This document shows, piece after piece, positions 33,689-42,196 of a stretch of 64,000 nucleotides of DNA. The first letter of the stretch is position 1. Each line of letters starts with the position of its first letter. A program made the translations under genes and the position numbers. This DNA is from an uncultured Muribaculaceae bacterium (lineage in GTDB: Bacteria; Bacteroidota; Bacteroidia; Bacteroidales; Muribaculaceae), in the NCBI GenBank assembly GCA_910583525.1, contig CAJTXL010000003.1, forward strand, positions 70,738-134,737, written 5' to 3'. The notes below the pieces were generated by a model that saw only the letters and a program-made list of their open reading frames with translations, was not told the DNA's origin and did no database searches.

Positions 33689-35679
33689 ATTTCGACCGTC
33701 AGCGTCAGGCGGTAGTTACGCTTGGGCATCGGATAGTTTATGATTACGTCGTAGTCCTGGGCGAAGACGTTGTTGACTTCGAGGAGAGCTCGGAGCTTTA
33801 CGCGCTTGAAAGTGAAGTCGCGGCTCAGCGACAAGTCGGTGGTATACCAGGGCTGTGTGTAGTTGTAGCGTATGTTTTCCTGCTGGTTGTAGCGCTCGCC
33901 CACGTAGATATACGAGCAGTTGAAGTTCCACAGCCGCCATGTGGCGTTGAGCACCGCCGAGCCGGAGTGGCGCGGTATGTAGGGTATCTGGTCGCGGTAG
34001 TAGTTGTCGGCAGGGTTGGTGACGTCGATTGCGCGTTGGAATGTGTATTGTCCGCGGAGCGTCACAAACAGCCTGTCGGCCGGATTGACCGTGATGAGCG
34101 CTGATATGTCGACACCTTTTATGTCGACCACGCCCAGGTTCAGCATAGTCCAGCGGAACTGCTGGCCTTTCGGATAGGCAACAATCTTGTCCTTCACGAG
34201 GTTTATGTAGCCGTCGGCGCTGACACGTGCCGCCGAGATGAAGCCCTTGCCGCTGTGCTCGTAGAGCAGGCCGAGGTTATATTGTGTCACCCGTTCGGGG
34301 TTGAGTTTGCTGTTGCCCATGTCGGCATAGTAGAGGTCGTTGAACGTGGGCATGCGGAACGAGCGCTTGACGAAGGCACGCACCGAAAAGTCGCGGTTGC
34401 GCAGAGGGTTGCCGCTCAGATAGATGGCCGGGGTGAACACGTGCTTGTCGGCCGGCGACTGCTGTCCGCGCAGTTTGTCGTGTATGAAAGTGCCCATGGC
34501 CGACGCTTGCGCCTTGAAACGTTTGAGGTTCAGCGACGTAGCCGCCGACAGCATGTGCGAAAAGCGGTCGGGGCGTGCGAAGTTGTACATGTCGGCGTCG
34601 AGGGCGTTCCATTGAAAGTCGTAGCTTGCCGACACGCGCCACTGCGGCATGATTTGATACTCGTTGGCCGTGGAGATGTAAAACTCGCGCTGCCTGTAGA
34701 GGTTGTCGATTTTTATCTGCTTGTCGTCGTTGTTGACATAGTGCGTGCGGTAGAACGAATATTTGACGTTCGCCAGCGTGGTGAAGCGCCCTATGTTTTT
34801 GGTGAAACTGCCTTGGGCGAAAGAATTGTTGTCCCACACGCGTTCGCCTCGGCGCCACACGTTGTTGACGATGGCGCCGGGAATGCCGCGCTCCGAATCG
34901 TAGTGATATACCTTGAAGTGCCACTCGCCGCCGTCGATATCGCCGTTGAAGTTCAGCTCGGTACGCAGGGCGTTGATGTCGCCGTTCTGCCGTGTCGCCG
35001 TGGTGTCGTAGGCTACTTCTCCGGCAGGATTCACACGCCGGTAGCGAAACTTGTACTTGCCGCTTGAGTTGACCCATTCGGCGCTAAGCGAAGCGTTTAC
35101 GCGGCGCCCGAGCCTCAGTTCGACCAGTGCCGACGGGTTGATGAGGTCGAACGAGCCGGTGCGCACGGTGCCGCGCACATGGTATGTCTCGCCCGGAGCG
35201 AAGCGAGGCGTGCGTGTGCGTATATATATCGTGCCGGCAGAGCCGAAGTCGCGCGCCGGCTGCAAAATCTCGCTTTTCTGTCCGTTGTATAGAGAGATGG
35301 CCTCTACGTTGTCGAGTGAGAACTGGCCGAGGTCGATTTGGCCGTTCTGCGCGTTGCCAAGCTCCACGCCGTCGTAGACCACGCCGGTGTGGTGGGTGCC
35401 CATCGAGCGGATGTTGACGGTCTTGATACCGCCGACACCGCCGTAGTCCTTCACCTGGACGCCCGAGAAGTAGCGCAGCGCGTCGGCGACGCTTTGGCTG
35501 TTGAGGCGCCGCAGTTCTTCACCGCCGAGGCGCTGCACGGGTATCACCTCGACAGGTGGACGCGTGGCCGTGACAACCACTTCGCGCAGCTCGGTGGCTG
35601 TCGTGTCGACAACCTCAGTAGCCCTGACACATAGGGCTGCGCAGAGGCAAAGTATTGATATGTATATTTTGGCTCGCAT
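33685..35679 (-). CDS. btuB: TonB-dependent cobalamin receptor BtuB
   Basis: The 664-residue outer-membrane transporter has a signal peptide (to about VRATE, residue ~20), a TonB-box-like LREVVVTATR, the plug motif NIRSMGTHHTGVVYDGVELG (about 100) and a barrel ending YRLTLTVEI. The ATG at 35679 starts MRAKIYISIL; the frame upstream to 35736 runs over the riboswitch terminator and is not coding. It is the first gene after a cobalamin riboswitch, so B12 uptake is well supported. Confidence 0.93.
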   Translation of the reverse strand: MRAKIYISILCLCAALCVRATEVVDTTATELREVVVTATRPPVEVIPVQRLGGEELRRLNSQSVADALRYFSGVQVKDYGGVGGIKTVNIRSMGTHHTGVVYDGVELGNAQNGQIDLGQFSLDNVEAISLYNGQKSEILQPARDFGSAGTIYIRTRTPRFAPGETYHVRGTVRTGSFDLINPSALVELRLGRRVNASLSAEWVNSSGKYKFRYRRVNPAGEVAYDTTATRQNGDINALRTELNFNGDIDGGEWHFKVYHYDSERGIPGAIVNNVWRRGERVWDNNSFAQGSFTKNIGRFTTLANVKYSFYRTHYVNNDDKQIKIDNLYRQREFYISTANEYQIMPQWRVSASYDFQWNALDADMYNFARPDRFSHMLSAATSLNLKRFKAQASAMGTFIHDKLRGQQSPADKHVFTPAIYLSGNPLRNRDFSVRAFVKRSFRMPTFNDLYYADMGNSKLNPERVTQYNLGLLYEHSGKGFISAARVSADGYINLVKDKIVAYPKGQQFRWTMLNLGVVDIKGVDISALITVNPADRLFVTLRGQYTFQRAIDVTNPADNYYRDQIPYIPRHSGSAVLNATWRLWNFNCSYIYVGERYNQQENIRYNYTQPWYTTDLSLSRDFTFKRVKLRALLEVNNVFAQDYDVIINYPMPKRNYRLTLTVEI

Positions 35680-35715
35680 AGCGTTATGTCGGTTTATCGT
35701 TGTGCCATGCGCGAC

Positions 35716-35755
35716 AAAAAAACATCCCGACGGCACATCTGCGCTGTCGGGACGG
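35716..35755 (-). terminator. Intrinsic terminator between cobalamin riboswitch and btuB
   Basis: On the minus strand CCGTCCCGACAGC pairs with GCCGTCGGGATG, followed by TTTTTTT. It lies 37 nt before the btuB ATG and is a plausible off switch when B12 is bound. Confidence 0.8.
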
Positions 35756-35834
35756 TATACTTTGGCAGAGGCCGCACTTCGGCGTCCTCAAACTCGTTCA
35801 GCCCATAATCCCGTAGGCGCTCGTGAATATTATG

Positions 35835-36024
35835 TGCAAAGGCAGGTCTTCTGACTCGTCCCGGCAGAGCATTGCGTCTTCTCAAAGCCTTTTGGCTTCA
35901 ATGACAGGTTGAATGCTCGCCTTTTTGATGGGGACTCACAGCAGCGGGTACTGTCCGCGACTTTCACGCGGTTCCCTTTTGATGCCCTTTCACGACCGGC
36001 TCTTCGGTCCGGGCAACCTTTGCG
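35835..36024 (-). promoter_or_regulatory. Cobalamin (B12) riboswitch
   Basis: Reading the minus strand: GGGAACCGCGTGAAAGTCGC, then ACAGTACCCGCTGCTGTGA, and near the 3' end the B12 box GAGTCAGAAGACCTGCC (35840-35856). This order and these conserved blocks define the cobalamin riboswitch. It lies upstream of btuB-btuG and ends above an intrinsic terminator, so it most likely shuts the operon off at high cobalamin. Confidence 0.95.
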
Positions 36025-36027
36025 ATG

Positions 36028-36035
36028 CAAAATTA
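36028..36035 (-). promoter_or_regulatory. -7 box TAATTTTG driving the riboswitch operon
   Basis: TAATTTTG on the minus strand; predicted start is about 36024, directly before the riboswitch. Confidence 0.6.
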
Positions 36036-36099
36036 CGAAAAAATTCCGTATTCATTGAAAATAGCTCTCAAAAAAATATTTTATCCTGAAATTAATGCG

Positions 36100-36107
36100 T
36101 AACTTTG
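36100..36107 (+). promoter_or_regulatory. -7 box TAACTTTG upstream of EEP-family gene
   Basis: The box lies 31 nt before the ATG at 36139 and is divergent from the cobalamin riboswitch promoter. Confidence 0.55.
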
Positions 36108-36138
36108 TCGGCACAACAGGCCTCAGACCATCGAAAAC

Positions 36139-37188
36139 ATGAAGAAATTATTGATTTTTGCCCTTGCGGCATTGATGTTGGCGACACTTGGCGTGCCGTC
36201 GGTTTCTGCACAATCAGCCGGCCGGCGCATACAGGTAGCCGGTATCGCATTCTATAATTGGGAAAACCTCTTCGACACCATCCCCAACAACCCCGAAGGG
36301 CGCGACGAGGAGTTCACGCCCAAAGGACAGCGTCAATGGGACGGCCGCAAATATTGGGAGAAAGTCGGCAACCTCGCCTACGCCATCTCGCAGTTTGCTA
36401 CAAAGACCACACCTATAGGTCCGGCAATAATCGGTGTTTCTGAAATCGAGAACCGCTCGGTGATGGAAGACGTCGTAAACCAGCCGGCTCTCAAAAAATG
36501 GAATCTCCAAGTGGTGCACCACGACAGCCCCGACGCTCGTGGCGTCGATGTCGGTCTGCTCTACAATCCCCGATACTTCAAGCTCGAAGGCGTAACCAAC
36601 CACCGGCTTACGGCCGTGCCTTTCCGCACTCGCGACCAAATGTGCGTCGTTGGCTCGCTCATGGGCCAGCGCATAGCCGTAATAGTAAACCACTGGCCCT
36701 CGCGCATCGGTGGGCAGGAGCGCTCCGAGCCTAACCGCGTGGCCGCCGCAGAACTCAGCAAAAGCATCGCCGACTCGCTTTGGCGCATCGACCCCAACAT
36801 AGGCGTGATAGTGATGGGCGACCTTAACGACGACCCGCAGGACAAATCATGCGCCAAAATCCTCGGCGCAGCCAAAGACCCCGACGGAGTAGCCGCCCAC
36901 GGTTTCTACAACCCGTGGTGGCGCAAGCTCGACAGCGGCGTCGGCACGCTCGCTTACAAGAGCCAGTGGAATCTCTTCGACCAAATCATCCTGTCGGGCA
37001 ACCTCGTCAACTGCGACGACAACCAATGGAAATACTACGAAGCAAAAGTGCTCAACTTCGACTTCCTCAAAGACAAAGAGGGCAACCGCCAAGGATACCC
37101 CAAACGCACTTATTCGGCAGGGTCCTACCTCGGCGGATACTCCGACCACTTCCCCACCGAAGTGTTCCTACGCCGATACGTAAAATAA
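36139..37188 (+). CDS. Secreted endonuclease/exonuclease/phosphatase family protein
   Basis: The 349-residue protein has a signal peptide ending near SVSAQ (residue 25) and the EEP fold markers FYNWENLFD (about 37), IIGVSEIENR with the metal-binding Glu (about 99), RGVDVGLLYNP, VMGDLNDDP (about 220) and the terminal YSDHFPTEV. All catalytic positions look intact. Exported EEP proteins may act on nucleic acids or phosphoesters; the substrate is unknown. The next gene starts 32 nt later with no terminator between. Confidence 0.88.
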   Translation: MKKLLIFALAALMLATLGVPSVSAQSAGRRIQVAGIAFYNWENLFDTIPNNPEGRDEEFTPKGQRQWDGRKYWEKVGNLAYAISQFATKTTPIGPAIIGVSEIENRSVMEDVVNQPALKKWNLQVVHHDSPDARGVDVGLLYNPRYFKLEGVTNHRLTAVPFRTRDQMCVVGSLMGQRIAVIVNHWPSRIGGQERSEPNRVAAAELSKSIADSLWRIDPNIGVIVMGDLNDDPQDKSCAKILGAAKDPDGVAAHGFYNPWWRKLDSGVGTLAYKSQWNLFDQIILSGNLVNCDDNQWKYYEAKVLNFDFLKDKEGNRQGYPKRTYSAGSYLGGYSDHFPTEVFLRRYVK

Positions 37189-37220
37189 GAACATTATAAC
37201 ATCAACCAAATCAACATTTT

Positions 37221-38603
37221 ATGAAAAAAACTCTACTCTCACTTCTTGCTGCGGTTGCCTTTGGCTTCGCCGCAAGCGCCGACGAGGTCACTTTCGACTT
37301 CACGACCAATTCGTATGGCTACACTCCCGTTACAACCGGCTCTGATACCGAAGCTGACGGCTCAACTTTCGAAGAAGGTGTCATTACTGTCACAATGAAC
37401 AAACTCATCGGTTCAGGCTGTCGCTTTTGGAAAACAGCAGCCGGCGCCCAGACATTCCGTGTAAATGGAGGCAGCGGCATTACCGTATCTATCGAAGGCG
37501 GCAACATCACCTCAATCGCTATGACCGGTTCAAACCTGAATGCTTTCACGGTAGACGGCTCAGTCCTCACCGACAATGCTTGGACAGGTTCCGCTTCCGC
37601 TGTAGTATTCAAGAACACCGAAAAAGACAGCAAAGGCAAAAATCTGACAGCCCAGATTAAGACGATGGTTGTCACCTATACCGGCGGCGTGGAAGACACC
37701 CGTAAAGACGCAGGCATGGGTTTCCCCGAAGCCAAATACACCGTTGAAATGGGCAAGGCTTTCACAGCTCCCGAGCTCACAAAGGCCACCAATGCTGCTG
37801 TGACTTACGCTTCTGACAAAGAAACCGTAGCCACCGTCGATGCCGCTACCGGCGCCGTTACAATCGTAGGCGAAGGCACCGCTCGCATCACAGCTACCGC
37901 AGCCGAAAACACTGAGTTCAAAGCAGGCACAGCATCTTATCTTCTCACCGTAGTTGCCGGTGCTCCCGAAAACGCCATCTATTGGTCGGAACTCGGCGCA
38001 GACTTCACCTTCGAAATGAATAACATCGAAGGCCAGGAAGGCAAGACTGTATGGCAGCACGACAAGACTTACGGTCTAAAGGCGTCTGCTTACGTCAACG
38101 GCATCCATGCAGCCATGGCTCTTGCCGTTTCGCCCGAAATCGACCTCACAAACGCCACAAGCGCCAAGCTCGACTTCAAGAACGCCTTCAACAACTACAA
38201 ACTCAACAACGTAATGATTCAGCCCTCTGAGTTCGACAACTATGCAATGCTGATGATTGCCGAAAGCGGCAAGATTCTCGAAACCGAACCCCAGCCCCTC
38301 GTTACACCTCCCACCGCTTTCAGCTGGAATTTCTATAACAACGCTTCCGTATCGCTCGACCAGTATGTAGGCAAGAAAATCCAGTTCGCATTCCTCTACA
38401 TCTCCACTGAAGAAGTTGCCGGCACATGGGAAGTCAAGAACATTGCCGTGACAGGCGACAAGAGCGGCATTGCAGGCATCGAAGCCGAAGCCAATGCTCC
38501 CGTTGAATACTTCAACCTCCAGGGCGTCCGCGTTGCTAACCCCGAAAACGGCCTCTTCATCCGTCGTCAGGGCAACACCGTTACCAAAGTCCTCGTGAAA
38601 TAA
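37221..38603 (+). CDS. Secreted protein with bacterial Ig-like domain and C-terminal sorting-like tail
   Basis: The 460-residue protein has a signal peptide (to about FAASAD, residue 21). A beta-rich N-terminal region precedes a Big2-type Ig-like domain (about 160-250: SDKETVATVDAATGAVT, then EGTARITATA). A beta-sandwich resembling DUF5017/choice-of-anchor domains follows (about 255-415). It ends with EYFNLQG, NPENGLFI and RRQG, ending VTKVLVK, shared with the protein at 55957. It is likely cell-surface or secreted; the function is unknown. A strong terminator follows. Confidence 0.75.
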   Translation: MKKTLLSLLAAVAFGFAASADEVTFDFTTNSYGYTPVTTGSDTEADGSTFEEGVITVTMNKLIGSGCRFWKTAAGAQTFRVNGGSGITVSIEGGNITSIAMTGSNLNAFTVDGSVLTDNAWTGSASAVVFKNTEKDSKGKNLTAQIKTMVVTYTGGVEDTRKDAGMGFPEAKYTVEMGKAFTAPELTKATNAAVTYASDKETVATVDAATGAVTIVGEGTARITATAAENTEFKAGTASYLLTVVAGAPENAIYWSELGADFTFEMNNIEGQEGKTVWQHDKTYGLKASAYVNGIHAAMALAVSPEIDLTNATSAKLDFKNAFNNYKLNNVMIQPSEFDNYAMLMIAESGKILETEPQPLVTPPTAFSWNFYNNASVSLDQYVGKKIQFAFLYISTEEVAGTWEVKNIAVTGDKSGIAGIEAEANAPVEYFNLQGVRVANPENGLFIRRQGNTVTKVLVK

Positions 38604-38618
38604 ACCACACGAAAAATA

Positions 38619-38664
38619 AGCACAAAGAACGCTTCTCCACCACGGAGAGGCGTTTTTTGTGCTT
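38619..38664 (+). terminator. Intrinsic terminator after 37221 gene
   Basis: AACGCTTCTCC and GGAGAGGCGTT pair, followed by TTTTTGT; outer AAGCACAAAG/TTTTGTGCTT extends the stem. Confidence 0.85.
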
Positions 38665-38748
38665 AATGACGCGTCGCCCCGGCAAACATCGGGCGTCTTA
38701 CGGGTGTTTACATTTAAATGCACGAACACTCATCACCAGCCCGTCCAA

Positions 38749-40059
38749 ATGGATATACCCGTCACCCCTCCGACATCTGAAGCAGGCCACACCATAGCAT
38801 CATGGCTCCTCGACATAATCGACCGCGGCCTCGACTACCTCGGCCTGCAACGCCATCACCAGACCGAAGAAATCATCTACCTCATAGTCGTGATAGCATG
38901 CGCAATCGCCATCGGATGGGTGGTGCAGAAACTCGTCTACCTGGGTCTCCGCAAATTCGTAAAGATGCGCAAAGGCACCATCGGAACCGAACTTCTGCAA
39001 TGGAAAACCCTCGAAAGATGCTGCTACATAATACCGCCGCTTGTGCTGATGGCACTTGTGCCGTTCGCGTTTGAAGGCAGGCACACCACACTTGTCATAA
39101 TCGAACGCATCGTAGGCATCTATGCCTTGATAGCATTCGCCATAGGGCTCGGCGGCGTATTCGACTTCATCTTCAACCACTACAACATACACGAAAACAC
39201 CCGTCGGCTACCTCTCAAAGGCATAGTAAACGTGGCCAAAGGCATACTTTGGATTGTAATAACCATAGTGGCAGTGTCGGTGGCCTTCGACAAGTCGCCG
39301 GCGATACTCCTGACAGGGCTTGGAGCCTTCGCCGCAGCCCTTATGCTGATTTTCAAGGACTCCATACTCGGCTTCGTGGCCGGTATACAGATGTCGCAGA
39401 ACGACATGCTCCACGTAGGCGACTGGATTGTCGTGCCCTCGACAATAGCCAACGGCATCGTGCTCGACGTATCGCTCACAACGGTAAAGGTGCGCAACTG
39501 GGACAACACCATCGTCACCGTGCCGCCCTACACCCTCGTATCGGCATCCTTCCAGAACTACCGGGGCATGACCGAGAGCGGATGCCGACGCATAGTCAAG
39601 ACCCTTACTATGGACCTCACCACCGTAGGGCGAATCAGCCCGGAGCACGTCGATGCAATCGTGGCAAAATACCCGGTGCTGAAACCGTTTGTCGACGGCC
39701 TGCGGAGCAAGGGCGACACCGAACAGAACGACGGCGGCCTCACACCCATAAACGGCACCATCGAGACGAATCTCGGCCTGTTCAGGGCATACACATGCCT
39801 CTACATCTACAACAATCCGATGATTAACAACACCCAACAAATACTCGTCAGGCTGATGGATGCCACATCATACGGCCTTCCGCTCGAAATATACTGCTTT
39901 ACGGCAACTACCGACTGGGACAAATACGAAGCAATACAAAGCGCCATGCTCGAGCACCTCTCTACCGCATGCGCCGACTTCGGCCTCGGCATATACTCCA
40001 GTTCGACCCTCACCGTCTCGCAAGAAGACACTGAGGCACAGCCCCAAGCCGAAGCATGA
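38749..40059 (+). CDS. Mechanosensitive ion channel, MscS family
   Basis: The 436-residue membrane protein has about five predicted transmembrane segments in the first half (EIIYLIVVIACAIAIGW; then CYIIPPLVLMALV; IYALIAFAIGLGG; GILWIVITIVAVSVAF; and the pore helix ILLTGLGAFAAALMLIF). The MscS beta-domain follows with HVGDWIVVPS and VRNWDNTIVTVPP. The length and YbdG-like N-terminus suggest the medium-sized branch. ATG 38749 is chosen because the 30 upstream codons overlap the previous terminator. It protects against hypo-osmotic shock by family analogy. Confidence 0.92.
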   Translation: MDIPVTPPTSEAGHTIASWLLDIIDRGLDYLGLQRHHQTEEIIYLIVVIACAIAIGWVVQKLVYLGLRKFVKMRKGTIGTELLQWKTLERCCYIIPPLVLMALVPFAFEGRHTTLVIIERIVGIYALIAFAIGLGGVFDFIFNHYNIHENTRRLPLKGIVNVAKGILWIVITIVAVSVAFDKSPAILLTGLGAFAAALMLIFKDSILGFVAGIQMSQNDMLHVGDWIVVPSTIANGIVLDVSLTTVKVRNWDNTIVTVPPYTLVSASFQNYRGMTESGCRRIVKTLTMDLTTVGRISPEHVDAIVAKYPVLKPFVDGLRSKGDTEQNDGGLTPINGTIETNLGLFRAYTCLYIYNNPMINNTQQILVRLMDATSYGLPLEIYCFTATTDWDKYEAIQSAMLEHLSTACADFGLGIYSSSTLTVSQEDTEAQPQAEA

Positions 40060-40070
40060 CAACCCACCAT

Positions 40071-40114
40071 GTACACGAAAGACAGATAGGCATGCCTATC
40101 TGTCTTTCGTGTAC
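40071..40114. terminator. 44-bp perfect palindrome between mscS-type gene and tRNA-Arg
   Basis: GTACACGAAAGACAGATAGG plus CA is followed directly by its exact inverse, giving 22-bp arms with no spacer. It ends inside the last three bases of tRNA-Arg (minus strand). No T run follows on either side. It may stop transcription from both directions or guide 3' processing. Confidence 0.75.
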
Positions 40115-40183
40115 CCCGGAGCGGAATCGAACCGCTATCAAAAGTTTAGGAAACTTCTATTCTATCCGTTGAACTACCGGGGC
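40112..40183 (-). tRNA. tRNA-Arg (anticodon CCU)
   Basis: On the minus strand, acceptor GCCCCGG pairs with CCGGGGT (one G-U), discriminator A. The D-arm is GTTC/GAAT, the anticodon arm GAAGT-TTCCTAA-ACTTT gives anticodon CCT, and the T-arm is AGCGG-TTCGATT-CCGCT. It is 72 nt, CCA not encoded. It reads AGG codons. Confidence 0.95.
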
Positions 40184-40254
40184 GCTATGTCTTATTTCTG
40201 CAATCGGGGATATACAACCCTAACCGTTTATTTGTGATGTGTGTCATAATTTGA

Positions 40255-40360
40255 AATGTAGGGACGTGCCTTTGGCACGTAAATACGAAAATACGTCTGT
40301 ATCGACCTATTCGTATGCGTCTGTCTATCACGCTACATGCCAAAGGCATGTCCCTACATT
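40255..40360. repeat. Small palindromic element with AATGTAGGGACGTGCC arms
   Basis: Arms at 40255-40280 and 40335-40360 are inverted copies with two differences. Each arm is itself a hairpin (ACGTGCC-TTT-GGCACGT and ACATGCC-AAA-GGCATGT), and the two differences preserve pairing inside each hairpin. A partial copy is at 3137-3152. It fills most of the gap between the two tRNA genes; nothing else was recognised there. Confidence 0.75.
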
Positions 40361-40515
40361 TTTTGTGTCATTGAAAATTTTACAATCATGACACATCATC
40401 ACAATTTCCCGGGTATTCGGCCTGCGTCGAAATGCACCCGAATGCTTTTTGTCTCAAAAAAAGAATGAGAAACGAAATCCGAAGATTAACATTTCTCATT
40501 CTCCTCTCTCCTCTG

Positions 40516-40589
40516 CGGTGCGGACGGGACTCGAACCCGCGACCTCCGGCGTGACAGGCCGGCATTCTAACCAGCTGAACTACCGCACC
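40516..40589 (-). tRNA. tRNA-Asp (anticodon GUC)
   Basis: On the minus strand, GGTGCGG pairs with CCGCACC, discriminator G. The anticodon arm is CCGGC-CTGTCAC-GCCGG (GTC), and the T-arm is GCGGG-TTCGAGT-CCCGT. It is 74 nt with no encoded CCA. Confidence 0.97.
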
Positions 40590-40754
40590 TTGGCTCTGCT
40601 TTCGCGGTTGCTTTAGCAAGAGAGACATCAGCTTTTCGCTTTTGCGATGCAAAGTTACCACCACTTTTTCATTCCACCAAATTTTTTTGAAAAAAAATGC
40701 ACACCCACAAGATTTTTATCCTTTTTGGATATGATTTTGGAATAAAAGGCTTGC

Positions 40755-41486
40755 CTATTCGCCGAATTCGCGCAACACATCAAGACTTTTCAGTGATGCG
40801 AGAGGCGACAAATGCAACGAGTAATACGACAAAACAAGGTCGAGCGCGCGCCTGCGCCCGTAACGGTCGAGCGGCAGATGGCAGGCCGAAGCATAGTCGG
40901 CGCGGCTCAGCGCCATAAGCACGGTGCACTCGTCACCACGCAGAAAATCGGCGTGGAGCGGAGCCGTCGAACGGAAACGGGCCTCGCGAAGGTCAAACAA
41001 CGTCCCTCGGCGATAATCTTTGAGTTGCGGAGCTATGCCGGCAAAATGGGTGAGCCTGAATAAGAACACCAGATGGAAGTTTGCCACGGCACGCGCATCG
41101 TCGAGCGCCGCAAGCGCCTCGACAGAGCCGAAAAGAAAGTCCGACAAGGTGCTGTCTGGCTGCGAGCGGCGGAGCAGCACGTCGAGCGCTTCGGCAAGGA
41201 ACATCGCCGTCACCACTTTGGCAGGCGACGGGCTCAGTGCCAACGATGCCGGCAACGCGCGCACATCGCGTATCGACAATATGTCGCGTCCGGGTCTGAT
41301 GTCACTGACACCCTCAAACACGCACAATGGTGCCGTAAGCGCACGTCGACGCCTGCCTTCGCGGCTCACGGCCGCCGGAACGGCAAACGTGACACGGCCA
41401 AGTTCACGGCTCCATGCCGACAGCAGGTTTTTGCTGTCGCTGAGCTTTACCGTCCGCAGGGCTATGCAAACCAATGGCGTATACAT
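40755..41486 (-). CDS. recO: DNA repair protein RecO
   Basis: RecO works with RecF/RecR to load RecA on SSB-coated gaps. The 243 residues begin with the OB-fold segment typical of the family (ALRTVKLSDSKNLLSAWSRELGRVTF) and continue with a helical C-terminal part containing LLRRSQPD and FRLTHFAGIAP. Zinc cysteines are absent, as in many Bacteroidetes RecO proteins. A minus-strand -7 box TATATTTG lies at 41501-41508, about 15 nt before the start. Confidence 0.9.
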   Translation of the reverse strand: MYTPLVCIALRTVKLSDSKNLLSAWSRELGRVTFAVPAAVSREGRRRRALTAPLCVFEGVSDIRPGRDILSIRDVRALPASLALSPSPAKVVTAMFLAEALDVLLRRSQPDSTLSDFLFGSVEALAALDDARAVANFHLVFLFRLTHFAGIAPQLKDYRRGTLFDLREARFRSTAPLHADFLRGDECTVLMALSRADYASACHLPLDRYGRRRALDLVLSYYSLHLSPLASLKSLDVLREFGE

Positions 41487-41552
41487 ATTGTAAAGTTACA
41501 CAAATATATAAGGCAATCGCATCTTTTTAACCAATATTAAGCATATCGGGGC

Positions 41553-41582
41553 TTGCCTTATGCAAAAAAGTGCCTACCTTTG
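41553..41582 (+). promoter_or_regulatory. Promoter of greA (-33 TTG, -7 TACCTTTG)
   Basis: TTG at 41553-41555 and TACCTTTG at 41575-41582 have 19 nt between them. The leader is about 110 nt. Confidence 0.65.
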
Positions 41583-41698
41583 CCATTGAAAATTTACATC
41601 CTTAATCTATGGAGGACTCGACCGCGGCCACGCCGTCAAAGTTGAGTTTCCTTTATTTTTTTATGTTTCTTTAAACAACCTCTTAAAACGCAAGAACC

Positions 41699-42169
41699 AT
41701 GGCAATCACCTATATGACAAAAGACGGCTATGACCGCAAAATGGAAGAAATAGCCTACCTCGAAACAGTGAAACGCCCCGAAATCAGCCGCGCCATTGCA
41801 GAAGCGCGCGACAAAGGCGACCTGTCGGAAAACGCCGAATACGACGCCGCTAAAGAAGCTCAGGGCCTCCTGGAGATGAAAATAGCCCAGCTCAAAGACC
41901 TCGTAGCCAACGCGCGCATCATCGACGAAAGCAAACTCGGCACCGACGAAGTGCAGATGCTCAACCGTGTGCGCATTCGCAACGTCGACACCGGCATGGA
42001 AGCCGAGTACACCATCGTGGCCGACAGCGAAGCCGATATGAAAGCCAAAAAGATAGCCATATCGACACCCATCGCACGCGGCCTGCTCGGACACAAGAAA
42101 GGCGAGACCGTCGAAATCACCATTCCGGCCGGAAAAGTTCGCTTCGAAATCATAGAGATAGGCCTGTAA
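41699..42169 (+). CDS. greA: Transcription elongation factor GreA
   Basis: GreA rescues backtracked RNA polymerase by stimulating transcript cleavage. The 156 residues start MAITYMTKDGYDRKMEE; the coiled-coil tip ARDKGDLSENAEYDAAKEAQ holds the acidic residues that act in the secondary channel, and the C-terminal FKBP-like domain ends with KKGETVEITIPAGKV. The HIT gene follows after 27 nt. Confidence 0.97.
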   Translation: MAITYMTKDGYDRKMEEIAYLETVKRPEISRAIAEARDKGDLSENAEYDAAKEAQGLLEMKIAQLKDLVANARIIDESKLGTDEVQMLNRVRIRNVDTGMEAEYTIVADSEADMKAKKIAISTPIARGLLGHKKGETVEITIPAGKVRFEIIEIGL

Positions 42170-42196
42170 ACACACTCTCACACAAAACACACAGCA

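Noticed and set aside
40386..40664. Open frame of 92 codons on the minus strand
   Set aside because: It contains the tRNA-Asp gene; the frame is incidental.
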